A DNA stretch of 64,000 nucleotides from Hahella sp. KA22. Lineage in GTDB: Bacteria; Pseudomonadota; Gammaproteobacteria; Pseudomonadales; Oleiphilaceae. The DNA is taken from contig NZ_CP035490.1 of assembly GCF_004135205.1 (NCBI RefSeq), forward strand, positions 6,665,001-6,729,000, given 5' to 3'. Each line of letters opens with the position of its first letter. The stretch's first letter is position 1. Positions 10,483 to 19,624 of this stretch are shown one piece after another. The position numbers and the translations under genes were made by a program. Under the pieces are notes generated by a model. The model worked only from the letters and a program-made list of their open reading frames with translations, made no database searches and had not been told where the DNA came from.

Positions 10483-10905
10483 ATGCTTTGGATAAAAGCC
10501 TTTCATATTATCGCCATGGTGTGCTGGTTCGCCGGCATTTTTTACCTGCCGCGCCTGTTCGTCTATCACGCCATGAGCGAGGATCAAATCAGCAAGGAGC
10601 GCTTCAAAATCATGGAGCGCAAGCTGTATCGCGGCATAGCTACCCCGTCCATGGTCATTACTGTAATCTTGGGTCTGTGGCTGCTGTCATATAATTTTTC
10701 GGGCTATCTCGCCATGGGCTGGATGCACGCCAAACTGACAATGGTCGTCGCCTTGATCGGCTACCACTTTTACTGTGGGCATCTGTTAAAAGTATTCAAA
10801 GAAGACCGTAACCAACGCAGCCATGTTTTTTATCGCTGGCTCAATGAAGCCCCTGTACTGGTGTTGGTCGGCGTGGTCATTATGGTGGTGGTGCGTCCTT
10901 TTTAA
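10483..10905 (+). CDS. hemJ: Protoporphyrinogen IX oxidase HemJ
   Basis: A 140-aa integral membrane protein of the HemJ/UPF0093 family, which converts protoporphyrinogen IX to protoporphyrin IX in many bacteria lacking HemG or HemY. Four hydrophobic helices are visible. Conserved family histidines occur in KAFHIIAMVCWFAG, in VYHAMS and in GYHFYCGHL. It lies 93 nt before hemL, so two haem/tetrapyrrole genes are adjacent. A GGAG ribosome site precedes ATG 10483. Confidence 0.92.
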   Translation: MLWIKAFHIIAMVCWFAGIFYLPRLFVYHAMSEDQISKERFKIMERKLYRGIATPSMVITVILGLWLLSYNFSGYLAMGWMHAKLTMVVALIGYHFYCGHLLKVFKEDRNQRSHVFYRWLNEAPVLVLVGVVIMVVVRPF

Positions 10906-10979
10906 GCGCAGGAATTCCGGTATTTGCATTCCCCATCCGGAGTTCCGACAATGCGCAACATAATTTGTCCTTTTTAAGC
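10895..10979. repeat. 13-bp direct repeat flanking a hairpin, hemJ-hemL intergenic
   Basis: GTCCTTTTTAAGC occurs at 10895-10907 (overlapping the hemJ stop) and again at 10967-10979. Between them a 10-bp stem, GGAATTCCGG (10911-10920) with CCGGAGTTCC (10937-10946, one G-U pair), can fold. The hairpin may act as an attenuator or processing site. The repeat suggests a local duplication or small insertion. Confidence 0.6.
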
Positions 10980-10998
10980 CATAGATACAGGAACAGGC

Positions 10999-12279
10999 AT
11001 GACTATCTCAGAAGAACTTTTCAGCCGAGCCCAGCAACATATCCCCGGCGGCGTTAATTCGCCGGTGCGGGCGTTTCGCGGTGTCGGCGGAGCCCCGGTA
11101 TTCTTCAGCAAAGGCGAAGGGGCGTATCTATACGATGAGGACGATAAGCGCTATATCGATTATGTCGGCTCCTGGGGTCCAATGATTCTGGGTCACGCCC
11201 ATCCTGACGTACGTCAGGCTTTGGAGCGCCAACTCGTCAATGGCCTGGGTTTCGGCGCTCCTACTCGCATCGAAATCGACATGGCGGAAAAAGTCTGCGA
11301 GCTGGTTCCCTCCATTGAGATGGTGCGGATGGTGAACTCCGGCACCGAGGCAACCATGAGCGCCATCCGTCTGGCGCGAGGGTTCACCGGAAGAGACAAG
11401 ATCGTTAAATTCGAAGGCTGTTATCATGGCCACGCTGACTCCCTACTAGTGAAAGCAGGCTCCGGCGCGCTGACCCTGGGCATACCCGACTCCCCCGGCG
11501 TTCCCGCCAGCGTGGCGGAACACACGCTTACTTTGACTTACAACGATGCGGTCATGGTCAGGGAAGTTTTCGCCCGCCACGGAGATGAAATCGCCGCGAT
11601 TATCGTTGAGCCTGTCGCCGGCAATATGAATTGCATCCCGCCCGAGCCCGGCTTTCTGGAAACACTGCGCACTGTCTGTGACGAGCATGGATCAATCTTG
11701 ATTTTCGATGAAGTCATGACCGGTTTCCGCGTCGCTCTGGGCGGAGCTCAGCAGGTTTATGGCGTCAAACCCGACTTGACCACGCTAGGCAAGGTAATCG
11801 GCGCCGGTCTGCCGGTTGGCGCATTCGGCGGTCGCCGTGACGTCATGTCGCACATCGCCCCATTGGGCCCGGTTTATCAGGCGGGAACGTTGTCCGGCAA
11901 TCCTCTGGCCATGGCTTGTGGCTTGACCATGCTGAACAAGATCAGTGAGCCAGGCTTTTACGACGCACTGACCGCAAAAACTGAAGCGCTGGCGAAAGGT
12001 TTACAAGAGCGCGCACAAGCAGCTGGCGTTCCCCTGACCATCAATCAGGTTGGCGGCATGTTCGGCTTCTTTTTCAGTGAAGAGAAGAAAGTTTCCCGCT
12101 TTGACCAAGTCACCCGCTGTGATCTGGAGCGTTTCCGCAAGTTCTACCACGGCATGCTGGATAAAGGCGTGTACCTGGCGCCATCCGCTTATGAGGCGGG
12201 ATTTGTCAGCGCAGCGCACTCCGACGAGGACATCCAAGCGACGCTGGATGCAGCCTCCAGCCTGTTCGCCTCAATGTAA
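10999..12279 (+). CDS. hemL: Glutamate-1-semialdehyde 2,1-aminomutase
   Basis: PLP-dependent enzyme converting glutamate-1-semialdehyde to 5-aminolevulinate, the entry point of C5-pathway tetrapyrrole synthesis. It has 426 aa, the normal length. The PLP-binding lysine is K265 in [10 protein letters not shown]. The class-III aminotransferase features [14 protein letters not shown] and FDEVMTGFR are intact. Located after hemJ, with a hairpin terminator just after its stop codon. Confidence 0.97.
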   Translation: MTISEELFSRAQQHIPGGVNSPVRAFRGVGGAPVFFSKGEGAYLYDEDDKRYIDYVGSWGPMILGHAHPDVRQALERQLVNGLGFGAPTRIEIDMAEKVCELVPSIEMVRMVNSGTEATMSAIRLARGFTGRDKIVKFEGCYHGHADSLLVKAGSGALTLGIPDSPGVPASVAEHTLTLTYNDAVMVREVFARHGDEIAAIIVEPVAGNMNCIPPEPGFLETLRTVCDEHGSILIFDEVMTGFRVALGGAQQVYGVKPDLTTLGKVIGAGLPVGAFGGRRDVMSHIAPLGPVYQAGTLSGNPLAMACGLTMLNKISEPGFYDALTAKTEALAKGLQERAQAAGVPLTINQVGGMFGFFFSEEKKVSRFDQVTRCDLERFRKFYHGMLDKGVYLAPSAYEAGFVSAAHSDEDIQATLDAASSLFASM

Positions 12280-12286
12280 TGCTGAG

Positions 12287-12305
12287 CGGCGGGAATGTCC
12301 CGCCG
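12287..12305 (+). terminator. Terminator after hemL
   Basis: CGGCGGGA-ATG-TCCCGCCG, an 8-bp perfect GC-rich stem starting 8 nt after the hemL stop and followed by TTATCTTC. It also lies between two convergent genes. Confidence 0.75.
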
Positions 12306-12379
12306 TTATCTTCAAAGTCAGCCCTGACTTATGGGGAAGCCTTAACCGCTTCCCTTTTTCAGGCCCGATAAATTCCCGC

Positions 12380-12865
12380 TTACTTACCTTGCGCCTGACG
12401 CGCTTTATCCAGAGAGTACATAGCGGACTCCTTGAACGCTTTATCATCGCCCGCCAAAGACAACGCCTTCAGGCACAGTTGCTCAGATTTGGCGTAGCGT
12501 TGCTGCTCGTAGTGCAAGCGCGCCATCACCAGATAAACATCGCCAGCCTTCGGCGACATACGTTGCGCCCTCTCCACCATCAGCATCGCCTGGTCGTAGC
12601 GCCCTTCGCGAGCGGCAGTCTCAGCATTCGCCAGCATTTGGCGAGCCGCTGGTGTGGGCTCTACCCGGGAAATACGCACCGGGGGTGAAACCGGCCGCCC
12701 CGTGCGATCCGGTTGCTGCGGCGCAGCCGTTTCTGTCGCCGGCGTTGAAGGTTGCGTCGTCTCTGGACCCGTCTCCGTCGTCGCGCTGCGATAAGGGTTC
12801 ACCCCGCAACCGGTCATCACCGCCAAGATTCCCAACACACAAACTCTATTCAGCAATCGCATCAT
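12380..12865 (-). CDS. TPR lipoprotein, candidate PBP1B activator (LpoP-type)
   Basis: A 161-aa lipoprotein with signal sequence and lipobox VMTGC (Cys20). A Thr/Pro/Gln-rich linker follows (about residues 25-65) and then tetratricopeptide-like helices (about 70-155: AANAETAAREGRYDQAMLMVERAQ..., VYLVMARLHYEQQRYAKSEQLC). It starts 15 nt after the mrcB stop on the same strand. Pseudomonas encodes a TPR lipoprotein that activates PBP1b (LpoP). The position and make-up here match that idea, but the functional link is inferred from context. Confidence 0.85.
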   Translation of the reverse strand: MMRLLNRVCVLGILAVMTGCGVNPYRSATTETGPETTQPSTPATETAAPQQPDRTGRPVSPPVRISRVEPTPAARQMLANAETAAREGRYDQAMLMVERAQRMSPKAGDVYLVMARLHYEQQRYAKSEQLCLKALSLAGDDKAFKESAMYSLDKARQAQGK

Positions 12866-12880
12866 TATTATTCCCCGGTA

Positions 12881-15208
12881 TTAACCATCCCACCAGCTAC
12901 GCAGCCAACGCTGCAGTGCATTATCGCGTCCGACGCAGGCCACCTCTTCGACAGGCGCGCTACCGCGCTGGAAAGGCATGGCGACAGAGCCGTCACACCC
13001 TTCGTCCGACTTTTTACCCGTGGCGCTATCCACCCACACCCATTCCACCGTCTCCGGGGTTGTGGGTACGAAGGACACCTGAGGCAATCGCTGATACAGA
13101 TTCATCCAGACTTCCAAAGCGCCGGACGCCCCTGTCAGACGAGTCACGCTGTTATCGTCCTTACCCAGCCACACAGTCGTCTGGTATTGCCCATTAAAGC
13201 CGACAAACCAACTGTCGCGGTAGTCATCGGTCGTGCCTGTTTTACCCGCCACGGAATAGTCTTCCGGAAAGCGCTGATAGACGCGTCGGCCCGTGCCTTC
13301 ACGCATGACATCGAACATGGCGTATTGGAGCAAATAAGTCGACGCTGGATCAACAACCTGATGAGTATCAAAAGGATATCTTGTCAGCAATTCGCCATCG
13401 GGTTTCGTCACCGCGCGAATTGCCCGCAAAGGCGTATCAAATCCGGTGGAGGCCAGGTTTTGATACAAATGAGCGACCTGAAGCGGCGTCAAATTCAACG
13501 CCCCAAGCAGCACTGACGGATATGGCGCGGCATCCGTCTCCACGCCAAGTTTGCGTACTTGATCCAATACCGCCGGTACGCCCAGCTCCAGTCCCAAACG
13601 AACATTAGCCAGGTTTAGTGAGTGCGCCAACGCATGCTGCAAGGTCACCTCACCATGAGTTTGCTTGTCATAGTTCTGCGGAGCCCATACATCGCCATTC
13701 TCAAACTTGATCGAAAAGGCTTCGTCTTTGATCGGCGTCGCCAGTGTGTACTTATCCTTCTCCTGCAAAGCCGTCAGCGCGATGACAGGCTTGATCAAAG
13801 AGCCGATCTGCCGCTTCGCTTCAAGCGCCCGATTAAAACCGGCGAACTGCGCGTCTTTGCCGCCAACCAAAGCGACAACCTCACCACTGTCCAGCGCAGT
13901 GGACACCAAAGCGCCTTGCAAGCCTTGGTTGGCCTTATTACGCTCCAACCCTTTCACCGTTTTACTTAACGCCGATTCAGCTTGCGACTGGATCAGCGGA
14001 TCAAGGGTGGTGAAAATCCGCAGCCCTTCAGACTGTAAGTCCTCTTCACGATAATCTTTATCCAACTGTTGACGGACCAAATCCATGAAAGCCGGGTAGA
14101 GACTGTCGGAATATCGCGGCTGCGTCACCACACCCAGCGGGCGATTTTTAAAGCCAATGCTTTGCTCATTGGAGATCACCCCGCCGTCAGCCATCATCTG
14201 CAGCACCAAGTCGCGGCGCTTCTGCGCACGCTCGGGATGTTTGCGCGGGTTGTAATAAGAAGCGCCTTTGACGATCGCCACCAGCAGCGCGGATTTTTCC
14301 GGCGTCAAATCCTGCACCGGCACGCCAAAGTAGAACTGGCTGGCCATGCCAAAGCCGTGAATAGCGCGAGCGCCGGCCTGGCCCAGGAAGATCTCGTTAC
14401 AGTAGGCTTCCAGAATCTCGTCTTTCTCGTAGTGCCACTCCAGCAACACAGCCATAATGGCCTCGTTGAACTTGCGCCAAATCGTCTGATCGCTGGATAA
14501 GTAAAAGTTCTTCACCAACTGCTGCGTCAGCGTACTGCCGCCCTGTACGACGCGTCCAGCGCGAATATTCACCCAGGTCGCCCGCATTATAGATAGAGGC
14601 GATACGCCGAAGTGGGAGTAGAAGTTCTTATCCTCAACCGCCACCAGCGCCTTCTTTAAACTATCCGGAACCTCTTTAAGGCTAACCAGTAAACGGTCTT
14701 CATGCTGGGCGGGATAAATGCCGCCAATAACCACCGGCTCAAGTCTGGACCAGTTCGTATCCGTCCCACTGGCGCTTACCCGACTAACGCCCTGGCCATC
14801 AAAATCCAGACGAAACTTCTGAGCTTTCTGATCGCCATCGGGAAACTTAAACGAACGGCTGTATACTTCCAGCGCGCTGGAAGACATGGAATAAGTTCCC
14901 GGTTGCCCCGGACGATCCGTACGCCGGTATCCCAGGCTCTTCAGCTCTTCCTCAACCTGTCCTCGGGTGTAGTTCTGGCCAGGAAAGAACTCCATGGGGC
15001 GGGCGAACACCTGGGCGGGTAGCTGCCAGCGTTTACCTTCGAACTTTTCTCTTACGGTCGCATCCAGATAAATGGTCCAGATCACCAGTAATACGGAGAG
15101 GACCAAAGTCACTTTAAAAAGGATCGAAAGAATGCGTCTTTTTGGTGCTGTCTTTTTCTTGCCGGGCCGCTTATTTGCAGGCTTGCGGGCTGTTTTAGGT
15201 TTCGACAT
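12881..15208 (-). CDS. mrcB: Penicillin-binding protein 1B
   Basis: Bifunctional class A PBP (775 aa): glycan polymerisation plus transpeptidation of peptidoglycan at the inner membrane. A Lys-rich cytosolic tail precedes one transmembrane helix (about residues 27-47). A UB2H-type region is followed by the GT51 domain with VEDKNFYSHFG and the GGSTLTQQLVKN motif. The transpeptidase motifs SLIK (in QIGSLIKPV), SLN and KTGTT are all intact. The UB2H region is the site where outer-membrane lipoprotein activators dock, and the gene immediately downstream is a TPR lipoprotein. Confidence 0.97.
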   Translation of the reverse strand: MSKPKTARKPANKRPGKKKTAPKRRILSILFKVTLVLSVLLVIWTIYLDATVREKFEGKRWQLPAQVFARPMEFFPGQNYTRGQVEEELKSLGYRRTDRPGQPGTYSMSSSALEVYSRSFKFPDGDQKAQKFRLDFDGQGVSRVSASGTDTNWSRLEPVVIGGIYPAQHEDRLLVSLKEVPDSLKKALVAVEDKNFYSHFGVSPLSIMRATWVNIRAGRVVQGGSTLTQQLVKNFYLSSDQTIWRKFNEAIMAVLLEWHYEKDEILEAYCNEIFLGQAGARAIHGFGMASQFYFGVPVQDLTPEKSALLVAIVKGASYYNPRKHPERAQKRRDLVLQMMADGGVISNEQSIGFKNRPLGVVTQPRYSDSLYPAFMDLVRQQLDKDYREEDLQSEGLRIFTTLDPLIQSQAESALSKTVKGLERNKANQGLQGALVSTALDSGEVVALVGGKDAQFAGFNRALEAKRQIGSLIKPVIALTALQEKDKYTLATPIKDEAFSIKFENGDVWAPQNYDKQTHGEVTLQHALAHSLNLANVRLGLELGVPAVLDQVRKLGVETDAAPYPSVLLGALNLTPLQVAHLYQNLASTGFDTPLRAIRAVTKPDGELLTRYPFDTHQVVDPASTYLLQYAMFDVMREGTGRRVYQRFPEDYSVAGKTGTTDDYRDSWFVGFNGQYQTTVWLGKDDNSVTRLTGASGALEVWMNLYQRLPQVSFVPTTPETVEWVWVDSATGKKSDEGCDGSVAMPFQRGSAPVEEVACVGRDNALQRWLRSWWDG

Positions 15209-15397
15209 GGGAATGTAGATGGTTTAAGCTCTAGTCTGCTGGCGCGGCTGCCTTTTATTCTCGTTGAAACGCGTTGTTTCAGGACGTTAGATGTGCGCCA
15301 GATGATTGTTTTTCGGGCGGTCGCGGCGGTTATCATAACCAATTTCAGCAATCAGTGGCATGAAACCCTCGCAATATTAAATAAGAAGGAGCGACGC

Positions 15398-16972
15398 GTG
15401 AGCGAGAGCTTAATTAAAGCGCTGCAGGATCCGGCAGTCTATGGACATCCCGTCACACAGTTTCAACTCGTCGAAACTCATATTTCCTGGGTCATTCTGA
15501 CCGGGCCATACGCCTACAAAATCAAGAAACCCATGGATTTCGGCTTTCTTAATTTCACAGATCTGGAGCGCCGCCGTTTCTATTGCGAGGAAGAACTGCG
15601 ACTTAATCGCCGTCTTGCGCCGGAGATTTACCAAGGGCTGGTCAGAATTACCGGTTCGGAGGCGGAGCCCTCCATTGATGGCGATGGAGACGTGATCGAA
15701 TACGCCGTCAAAATGAAGCAGTTCAACCCTGAAGACCTGCTGAGCAAGCTACCCAATGACTCTGATAAGCTGCCCCGCTACCTGGACGCCCTCAGCCAGC
15801 AACTGGCGGACTTCCACATGCAAGAGTCCGCTGTCGCCGACGGCAGCTGCGAATTTGGCGACCCTGAGCAAGTATTCGCGCCGGTGCAGCAAAACTTCGA
15901 CCAAGTCCGCCCCATGTTGTCGGACCCTGCGGAGTTACGGCAACTGGAATATATCGAAGGCTGGGCGCAAAGCACCTACGAGCGCCTGCGTCCGTTTCTG
16001 CAGTCGCGTAAAGACAAGGGCTTCGTACGTGAATGTCATGGCGATGTGCATCTCGGCAACGTGACCCTGTTTGAGGATAAAGTCACTCTGTTTGACTGTA
16101 TTGAGTTTAACGAGGACTTTCGCTGGACGGATGTCTACAACGATCTCGCCTTCCTGATGATGGATCTGGAAGATCGGGGCATGAAACATCTGTCCTACCG
16201 GTTTTTGAATAAATACCTGGAAATTACTGGCGATTACGTCGGCGCTGAGTTGTTGCCTTTCTATAAGTCATACCGCGCCATGGTGCGATGTAAAGTGGCG
16301 CTGTTTACCCTCGGCGCCCCAGGGCTGAGCGAAGAAGCCAAAGCGGAACAGGTGCGTAAATATCGCAAGTACCTGGAGTTGGCGGAAAGCTATATGGATG
16401 TACCGACACGCTTTCTGCTCATTACCCACGGCGTCTCCGGCACGGGTAAATCCACCATCACCTCTCGATTACTGGAACGCTTAAGCGCCATTCGCCTGCG
16501 TTCGGACGTGGAGCGTAAGCGCCTGTTCGGCTTTTCTAATCTGGATAACACGGGCGCTTCCGGCAGCGATCAGGGCATCTATAACAAAGACGCCTCTATT
16601 AAAACCTACACCCATCTCGCCGACACCGCTCGCGCCCTATTGCACTGTGGAGCGGCTGTTATCATCGACGCGACCTTCCTTCGCTATGATCAACGCCAGC
16701 AGATGGAAAAAGTAGCGGAAGAAGAGGGCGTCCCGTTCGCTGTAGTGGACTGCCGCGTGCCCTTGGACGAAATTGAACGTCGTCTAAACCGCCGCAAGGA
16801 AAAGAACGATGATCCTGCGGAAGCGGATGTGGAAGTGATGCACAAACAGCTCACCCGGGATGAGCCATTCCAGGAGGATGAACTGCCTCACGTGCTTGTG
16901 GTCTCCACAGATAGCTCAGAGGACATCCATACTCTGACTGAAAAGTTAGTACAACGTCTTGGCGCAGCATAA
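15398..16972 (+). CDS. Fused APH-like kinase and P-loop (AAA/zeta-type) kinase
   Basis: About 524 aa. The N-terminal part (about residues 1-325) resembles aminoglycoside phosphotransferase-like small-molecule kinases. Its catalytic loop HGDVHLGN is followed by a metal-binding LFDCIEFN segment that matches the family's D-x-x-E-x-N form. The C-terminal part (from about 340) is a P-loop kinase with THGVSGTGKST as Walker A and a RLRSDVERKR segment. The start is taken as GTG 15398 because AAGAAGGAG lies just upstream; an earlier in-frame ATG (15293) lacks a ribosome site. The same two-domain protein is widespread in Pseudomonas. The substrate is unknown. Confidence 0.87.
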   Translation: MSESLIKALQDPAVYGHPVTQFQLVETHISWVILTGPYAYKIKKPMDFGFLNFTDLERRRFYCEEELRLNRRLAPEIYQGLVRITGSEAEPSIDGDGDVIEYAVKMKQFNPEDLLSKLPNDSDKLPRYLDALSQQLADFHMQESAVADGSCEFGDPEQVFAPVQQNFDQVRPMLSDPAELRQLEYIEGWAQSTYERLRPFLQSRKDKGFVRECHGDVHLGNVTLFEDKVTLFDCIEFNEDFRWTDVYNDLAFLMMDLEDRGMKHLSYRFLNKYLEITGDYVGAELLPFYKSYRAMVRCKVALFTLGAPGLSEEAKAEQVRKYRKYLELAESYMDVPTRFLLITHGVSGTGKSTITSRLLERLSAIRLRSDVERKRLFGFSNLDNTGASGSDQGIYNKDASIKTYTHLADTARALLHCGAAVIIDATFLRYDQRQQMEKVAEEEGVPFAVVDCRVPLDEIERRLNRRKEKNDDPAEADVEVMHKQLTRDEPFQEDELPHVLVVSTDSSEDIHTLTEKLVQRLGAA

Positions 16973-16980
16973 GCTGCGCC
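16961..16980 (+). terminator. Terminator overlapping the kinase-fusion stop codon
   Basis: GGCGCAGC-ATAA-GCTGCGCC is a perfect 8-bp stem with the TAA stop (16970-16972) in its loop. No strong U-tract follows. Confidence 0.6.
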
Positions 16981-17043
16981 GCTTCGCTCCTTATTCTTTG
17001 CAATTGCGTCGTTTTATCGTTCCGTTTTGTTACGGAACACTAC

Positions 17044-17072
17044 ATGACTTGACTTAAACCTCTGTCTATACT
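17044..17072 (+). promoter_or_regulatory. Candidate promoter for the pentapeptide-cNMP-Rieske cluster
   Basis: ATGACT (17044-17049), 17-nt spacer, TATACT (17067-17072). The -10 is good and the -35 partial. It lies about 100 nt before the 17171 start. Confidence 0.45.
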
Positions 17073-17170
17073 GCGATTATGCGTCGTTACAATAACGGCG
17101 CCCCGAATAGCGTTTACTCAGGGCGGCGTTATCCGCCCAATCGCAGAATTGTTTCCGGAGGTGCAGCTCA

Positions 17171-17512
17171 ATGGAACGGGTCAAGATAATAGATCACCCT
17201 CTTTATCAACTGCTTCGTTCTGAGAAGGTCGAGGAGTTCAATAAGCAGAAACAGTCATCCCCTGTTCCCAGCTTTGAGCTCTGTGACTTTCGTGGCCTGG
17301 ATTTACGCGGCCTTGATGCTTCAGGCCTGGACCTTAAAGGCGCGTACTTTCGTGGAGCGGATCTGCGTGGTATCGATTTCCGCAAAGCGGATCTGGAAGG
17401 CTCCAGTATCGCCAGCACCAAAATTTCTGGCTGTTATTTTCCTGAAGAGCTGTCTCCAGATGAGATTGTAATGTCAGTCACCCATGGCACGCGCCTACGC
17501 TACCGTCGTTGA
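17171..17512 (+). CDS. Small pentapeptide-repeat protein
   Basis: A 113-aa cytoplasmic protein whose centre (about residues 36-80) holds consecutive A(D/N)LxG-type pentapeptides (CDFRG, LDLRG, LDASG, LDLKG, AYFRG, ADLRG, IDFRK, ADLEG). They predict a short right-handed quadrilateral beta-helix. A helical N-terminal region and a short C-terminal tail flank it. The ATG at 17171 follows GGAGGTGCAGCTCA. It precedes a cyclic-nucleotide-binding protein by 15 nt, so the two are likely co-expressed. No enzymatic residues are evident. Function unknown; an adaptor role for its neighbour is inference. Confidence 0.85.
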   Translation: MERVKIIDHPLYQLLRSEKVEEFNKQKQSSPVPSFELCDFRGLDLRGLDASGLDLKGAYFRGADLRGIDFRKADLEGSSIASTKISGCYFPEELSPDEIVMSVTHGTRLRYRR

Positions 17513-17527
17513 ACCGGAACCGGACCT

Positions 17528-18319
17528 ATGTTTTTACTTGGTGAACACGTGGCCTCCGTCGAAGGCCTACTCGAATATGTAAACAGCTCCGCGCGCAGCC
17601 TGCAAAGATTGCTTCCTCCCAGCCCTAACCATATAGAGCTGTACCCCGGCACAGATCTGTTCAGGCGTATTCCCCGCGGCCATTTGTGCCTGGTGAGACG
17701 CGGCATGCTCTCGGCTGTCATGGATAACCGCGTGGCTTATATTCTTCAACCTGGAGATGTCGCCGGTATTGAAGGCGGCATTAAAGCGGCGACTGTCAGC
17801 TATGTGTGTGAAGATCCAGTAGAGCTGGATTGCTTTTCTCCCGTCGCTTTTCAGGAACTGATGAAAGAAAACCAGCAGCTCTCTAACACATGGCAAAGCT
17901 ATGTCGTCGGTCTGATGACCCTTTTCAGCCACTCCTACGGCGATATCAGTAAAGAACAACATCGCCCTCAGGCCGGGTTTACTCGCTACAAGCCGGGGGA
18001 TGTCATCATTCGCCAGGGTGAAGAAGCAGACAACGTCTACACCATGATGATGGGCGACGCGAAAGTCTTTATTGATGATCAGGAAGTCGGCGAGGTGCAC
18101 GAAGGGGAAATATTCGGCGCTATCGCCGCTTTGACCAACGCACCTCGCAACGCCACGGTGGTGGCGGGGAATTCATGCACGGTCATGGCTGTGCCCAAAT
18201 CCCAGTTTGTCAGTCTGATTCACGCCCATCCGGAAACCTGCTTCCATTTACTGGAAAATATGGCTCGGGCCATCAACGATCTGAACCGCCGCCTGACTGG
18301 CGACTCCGCTGCGCTTTAG
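17528..18319 (+). CDS. Cyclic-nucleotide-binding domain protein, CbpA-like
   Basis: A 263-aa protein with no DNA-binding HTH. Residues about 35-110 look like a degenerate cupin/cNMP fold and residues about 148-245 a second, better one (GFTRYKPGDVIIRQGEEADNVY...). The phosphate-binding cassette is at about 194-212 and keeps P206-R207 with A209-T210. However, the usual glutamate of FGE is replaced by Ala (F195-G196-A197), which may change ligand affinity. Pseudomonas aeruginosa has a polar, Vfr-regulated cAMP-binding protein (CbpA) of this type in a comparable neighbourhood. Ligand and localisation here are inferred. Confidence 0.82.
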   Translation: MFLLGEHVASVEGLLEYVNSSARSLQRLLPPSPNHIELYPGTDLFRRIPRGHLCLVRRGMLSAVMDNRVAYILQPGDVAGIEGGIKAATVSYVCEDPVELDCFSPVAFQELMKENQQLSNTWQSYVVGLMTLFSHSYGDISKEQHRPQAGFTRYKPGDVIIRQGEEADNVYTMMMGDAKVFIDDQEVGEVHEGEIFGAIAALTNAPRNATVVAGNSCTVMAVPKSQFVSLIHAHPETCFHLLENMARAINDLNRRLTGDSAAL

Positions 18320-18327
18320 CTTTATTC

Positions 18328-18675
18328 ATGGCATCACGAAAACTGCTGGGCGCAGTGCCGGCATGTGAGCTGGATCAATTAGAAAACAGCGCCAGCCGAG
18401 GCTTTCAATTAGCCGAACACAGCGTTTTTGTCGTCAAGCAACGAAACGCCCTTTTCGCCTACATAAATAGCTGCCCACATTTAGGCATAGAGCTCGAGTG
18501 GATGCCAGACCAGTTTCTCGATCAAGCCCGGCAATTTATTCACTGCGCTACACACGGCGCACTATTTCTGATCCATTCTGGAGAGTGCATCAGCGGCCCA
18601 TGCCAGGGGCAATCCCTTCAGCGGCTGGACATGGAGCGCGGTGACGATGAGTGGCGCTTTTACCTGCATCGCTGA
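18328..18675 (+). CDS. Rieske [2Fe-2S] domain protein
   Basis: A 115-aa small soluble protein with both Rieske ligand boxes: C49-P-H51-L-G and C73-x-x-H76-G. It resembles ferredoxin components of dioxygenases or NirD-like proteins, but no oxygenase or reductase gene is nearby. The start ATG 18328, 8 nt after the upstream stop, is preferred over a longer frame opening at 18175 that would overlap the cNMP gene. It is the last gene of the pentapeptide-cNMP-Rieske cluster and converges on sfsA. Confidence 0.88.
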   Translation: MASRKLLGAVPACELDQLENSASRGFQLAEHSVFVVKQRNALFAYINSCPHLGIELEWMPDQFLDQARQFIHCATHGALFLIHSGECISGPCQGQSLQRLDMERGDDEWRFYLHR

Positions 18676-18682
18676 CGCCGAA

Positions 18683-19408
18683 TTAAAACGCCTCTGGATC
18701 GAATGGAATCACCTCTAGTTTCCGGGAAAGCCTTATTTCCCCTGGCGTAATTTCTGATTTATACGCCAACACCTCCACTCCCGCCTCAATGGCTTCCGTC
18801 AGCAAAATCCCATAGCGGGCGTCGATGTGTGACGCGGGGCTCACCACAGTAATGCCGCTGTGGTTAACGCAGAAGACCAACGCAGCCCTCTTTCCATTTC
18901 GCACCACAGACATCAGCTCTTCCAGATGCTTTTGCCCGCGCGTGCTGACGGCGTCGGGAAAGTAGCCGCGCCCATTCAAGCAAAGAGTGACGTTTTTCAC
19001 TTCTACATAGCAGTCGGGAAGCTCGGAAGAACCAGAAAGCATCCAATCAGCCCGGCTGTTTTGATCGCCGAATTTCACTTCCGCCTTCTTCAAAGGATAT
19101 CCCTGTAATTCCTTGATCACACCGGCGTCAATGGCCTCGCCCACCAGCTGATTTGGGCGCGCCGTGTTCACGCATGCAAACTCTCCTTCTGGTGTCTCCA
19201 CCAACTCCCATGTATGCCGATATTTACGGGCGGGATTGCCGGAATCGCTGTAGTACACAAGACTCCCCGGCTCAGCGCACCCTGTCATCGCTCCGGTATT
19301 AGGGCAGTGAATGGTCAACTCGCCGCCATCGTGAAGCTGGATGTCCGCCAGAAACCTTTTGTATCGTTTCAGCAATCGTCCAGGGGTTGAAACTGTATCT
19401 ATTTTCAA
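18683..19408 (-). CDS. sfsA: DNA-binding protein/sugar fermentation stimulation protein SfsA
   Basis: A 241-aa SfsA family protein with an N-terminal OB-like region ([11 protein letters not shown], then [14 protein letters not shown]). The nuclease-like C-terminal core has [10 protein letters not shown] and VFCVNHSG. In E. coli it affects maltose metabolism and binds DNA non-specifically. The exact function is still unclear. It is found beside dksA in many gammaproteobacteria, as here (divergent, 216-nt intergenic). Confidence 0.93.
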   Translation of the reverse strand: MKIDTVSTPGRLLKRYKRFLADIQLHDGGELTIHCPNTGAMTGCAEPGSLVYYSDSGNPARKYRHTWELVETPEGEFACVNTARPNQLVGEAIDAGVIKELQGYPLKKAEVKFGDQNSRADWMLSGSSELPDCYVEVKNVTLCLNGRGYFPDAVSTRGQKHLEELMSVVRNGKRAALVFCVNHSGITVVSPASHIDARYGILLTEAIEAGVEVLAYKSEITPGEIRLSRKLEVIPFDPEAF

Positions 19409-19624
19409 AAAAATGACTCCTTGTTCGCACTGATAAACCCCGAAAATAGCAATCGCATTAAATTGGGCTACTTTGAAATAAATAAGGGTTGGCGATCAGT
19501 TCAGTTATCTGCTATGTTTCGCTCGCTTAAATCCTGACAAATCGCGAATATTAGCAAATATAAGTCCAGTGCGGGCGCGGGAGCCTACACTACTTTTGAG
19601 AAGTGACTAGACGAGGCAGAAGAT

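Noticed and set aside
12752-13516. 254-aa plus-strand frame opposite mrcB
   Set aside because: Mirror of a conserved coding strand; Arg/His-rich composition is typical of antisense frames.
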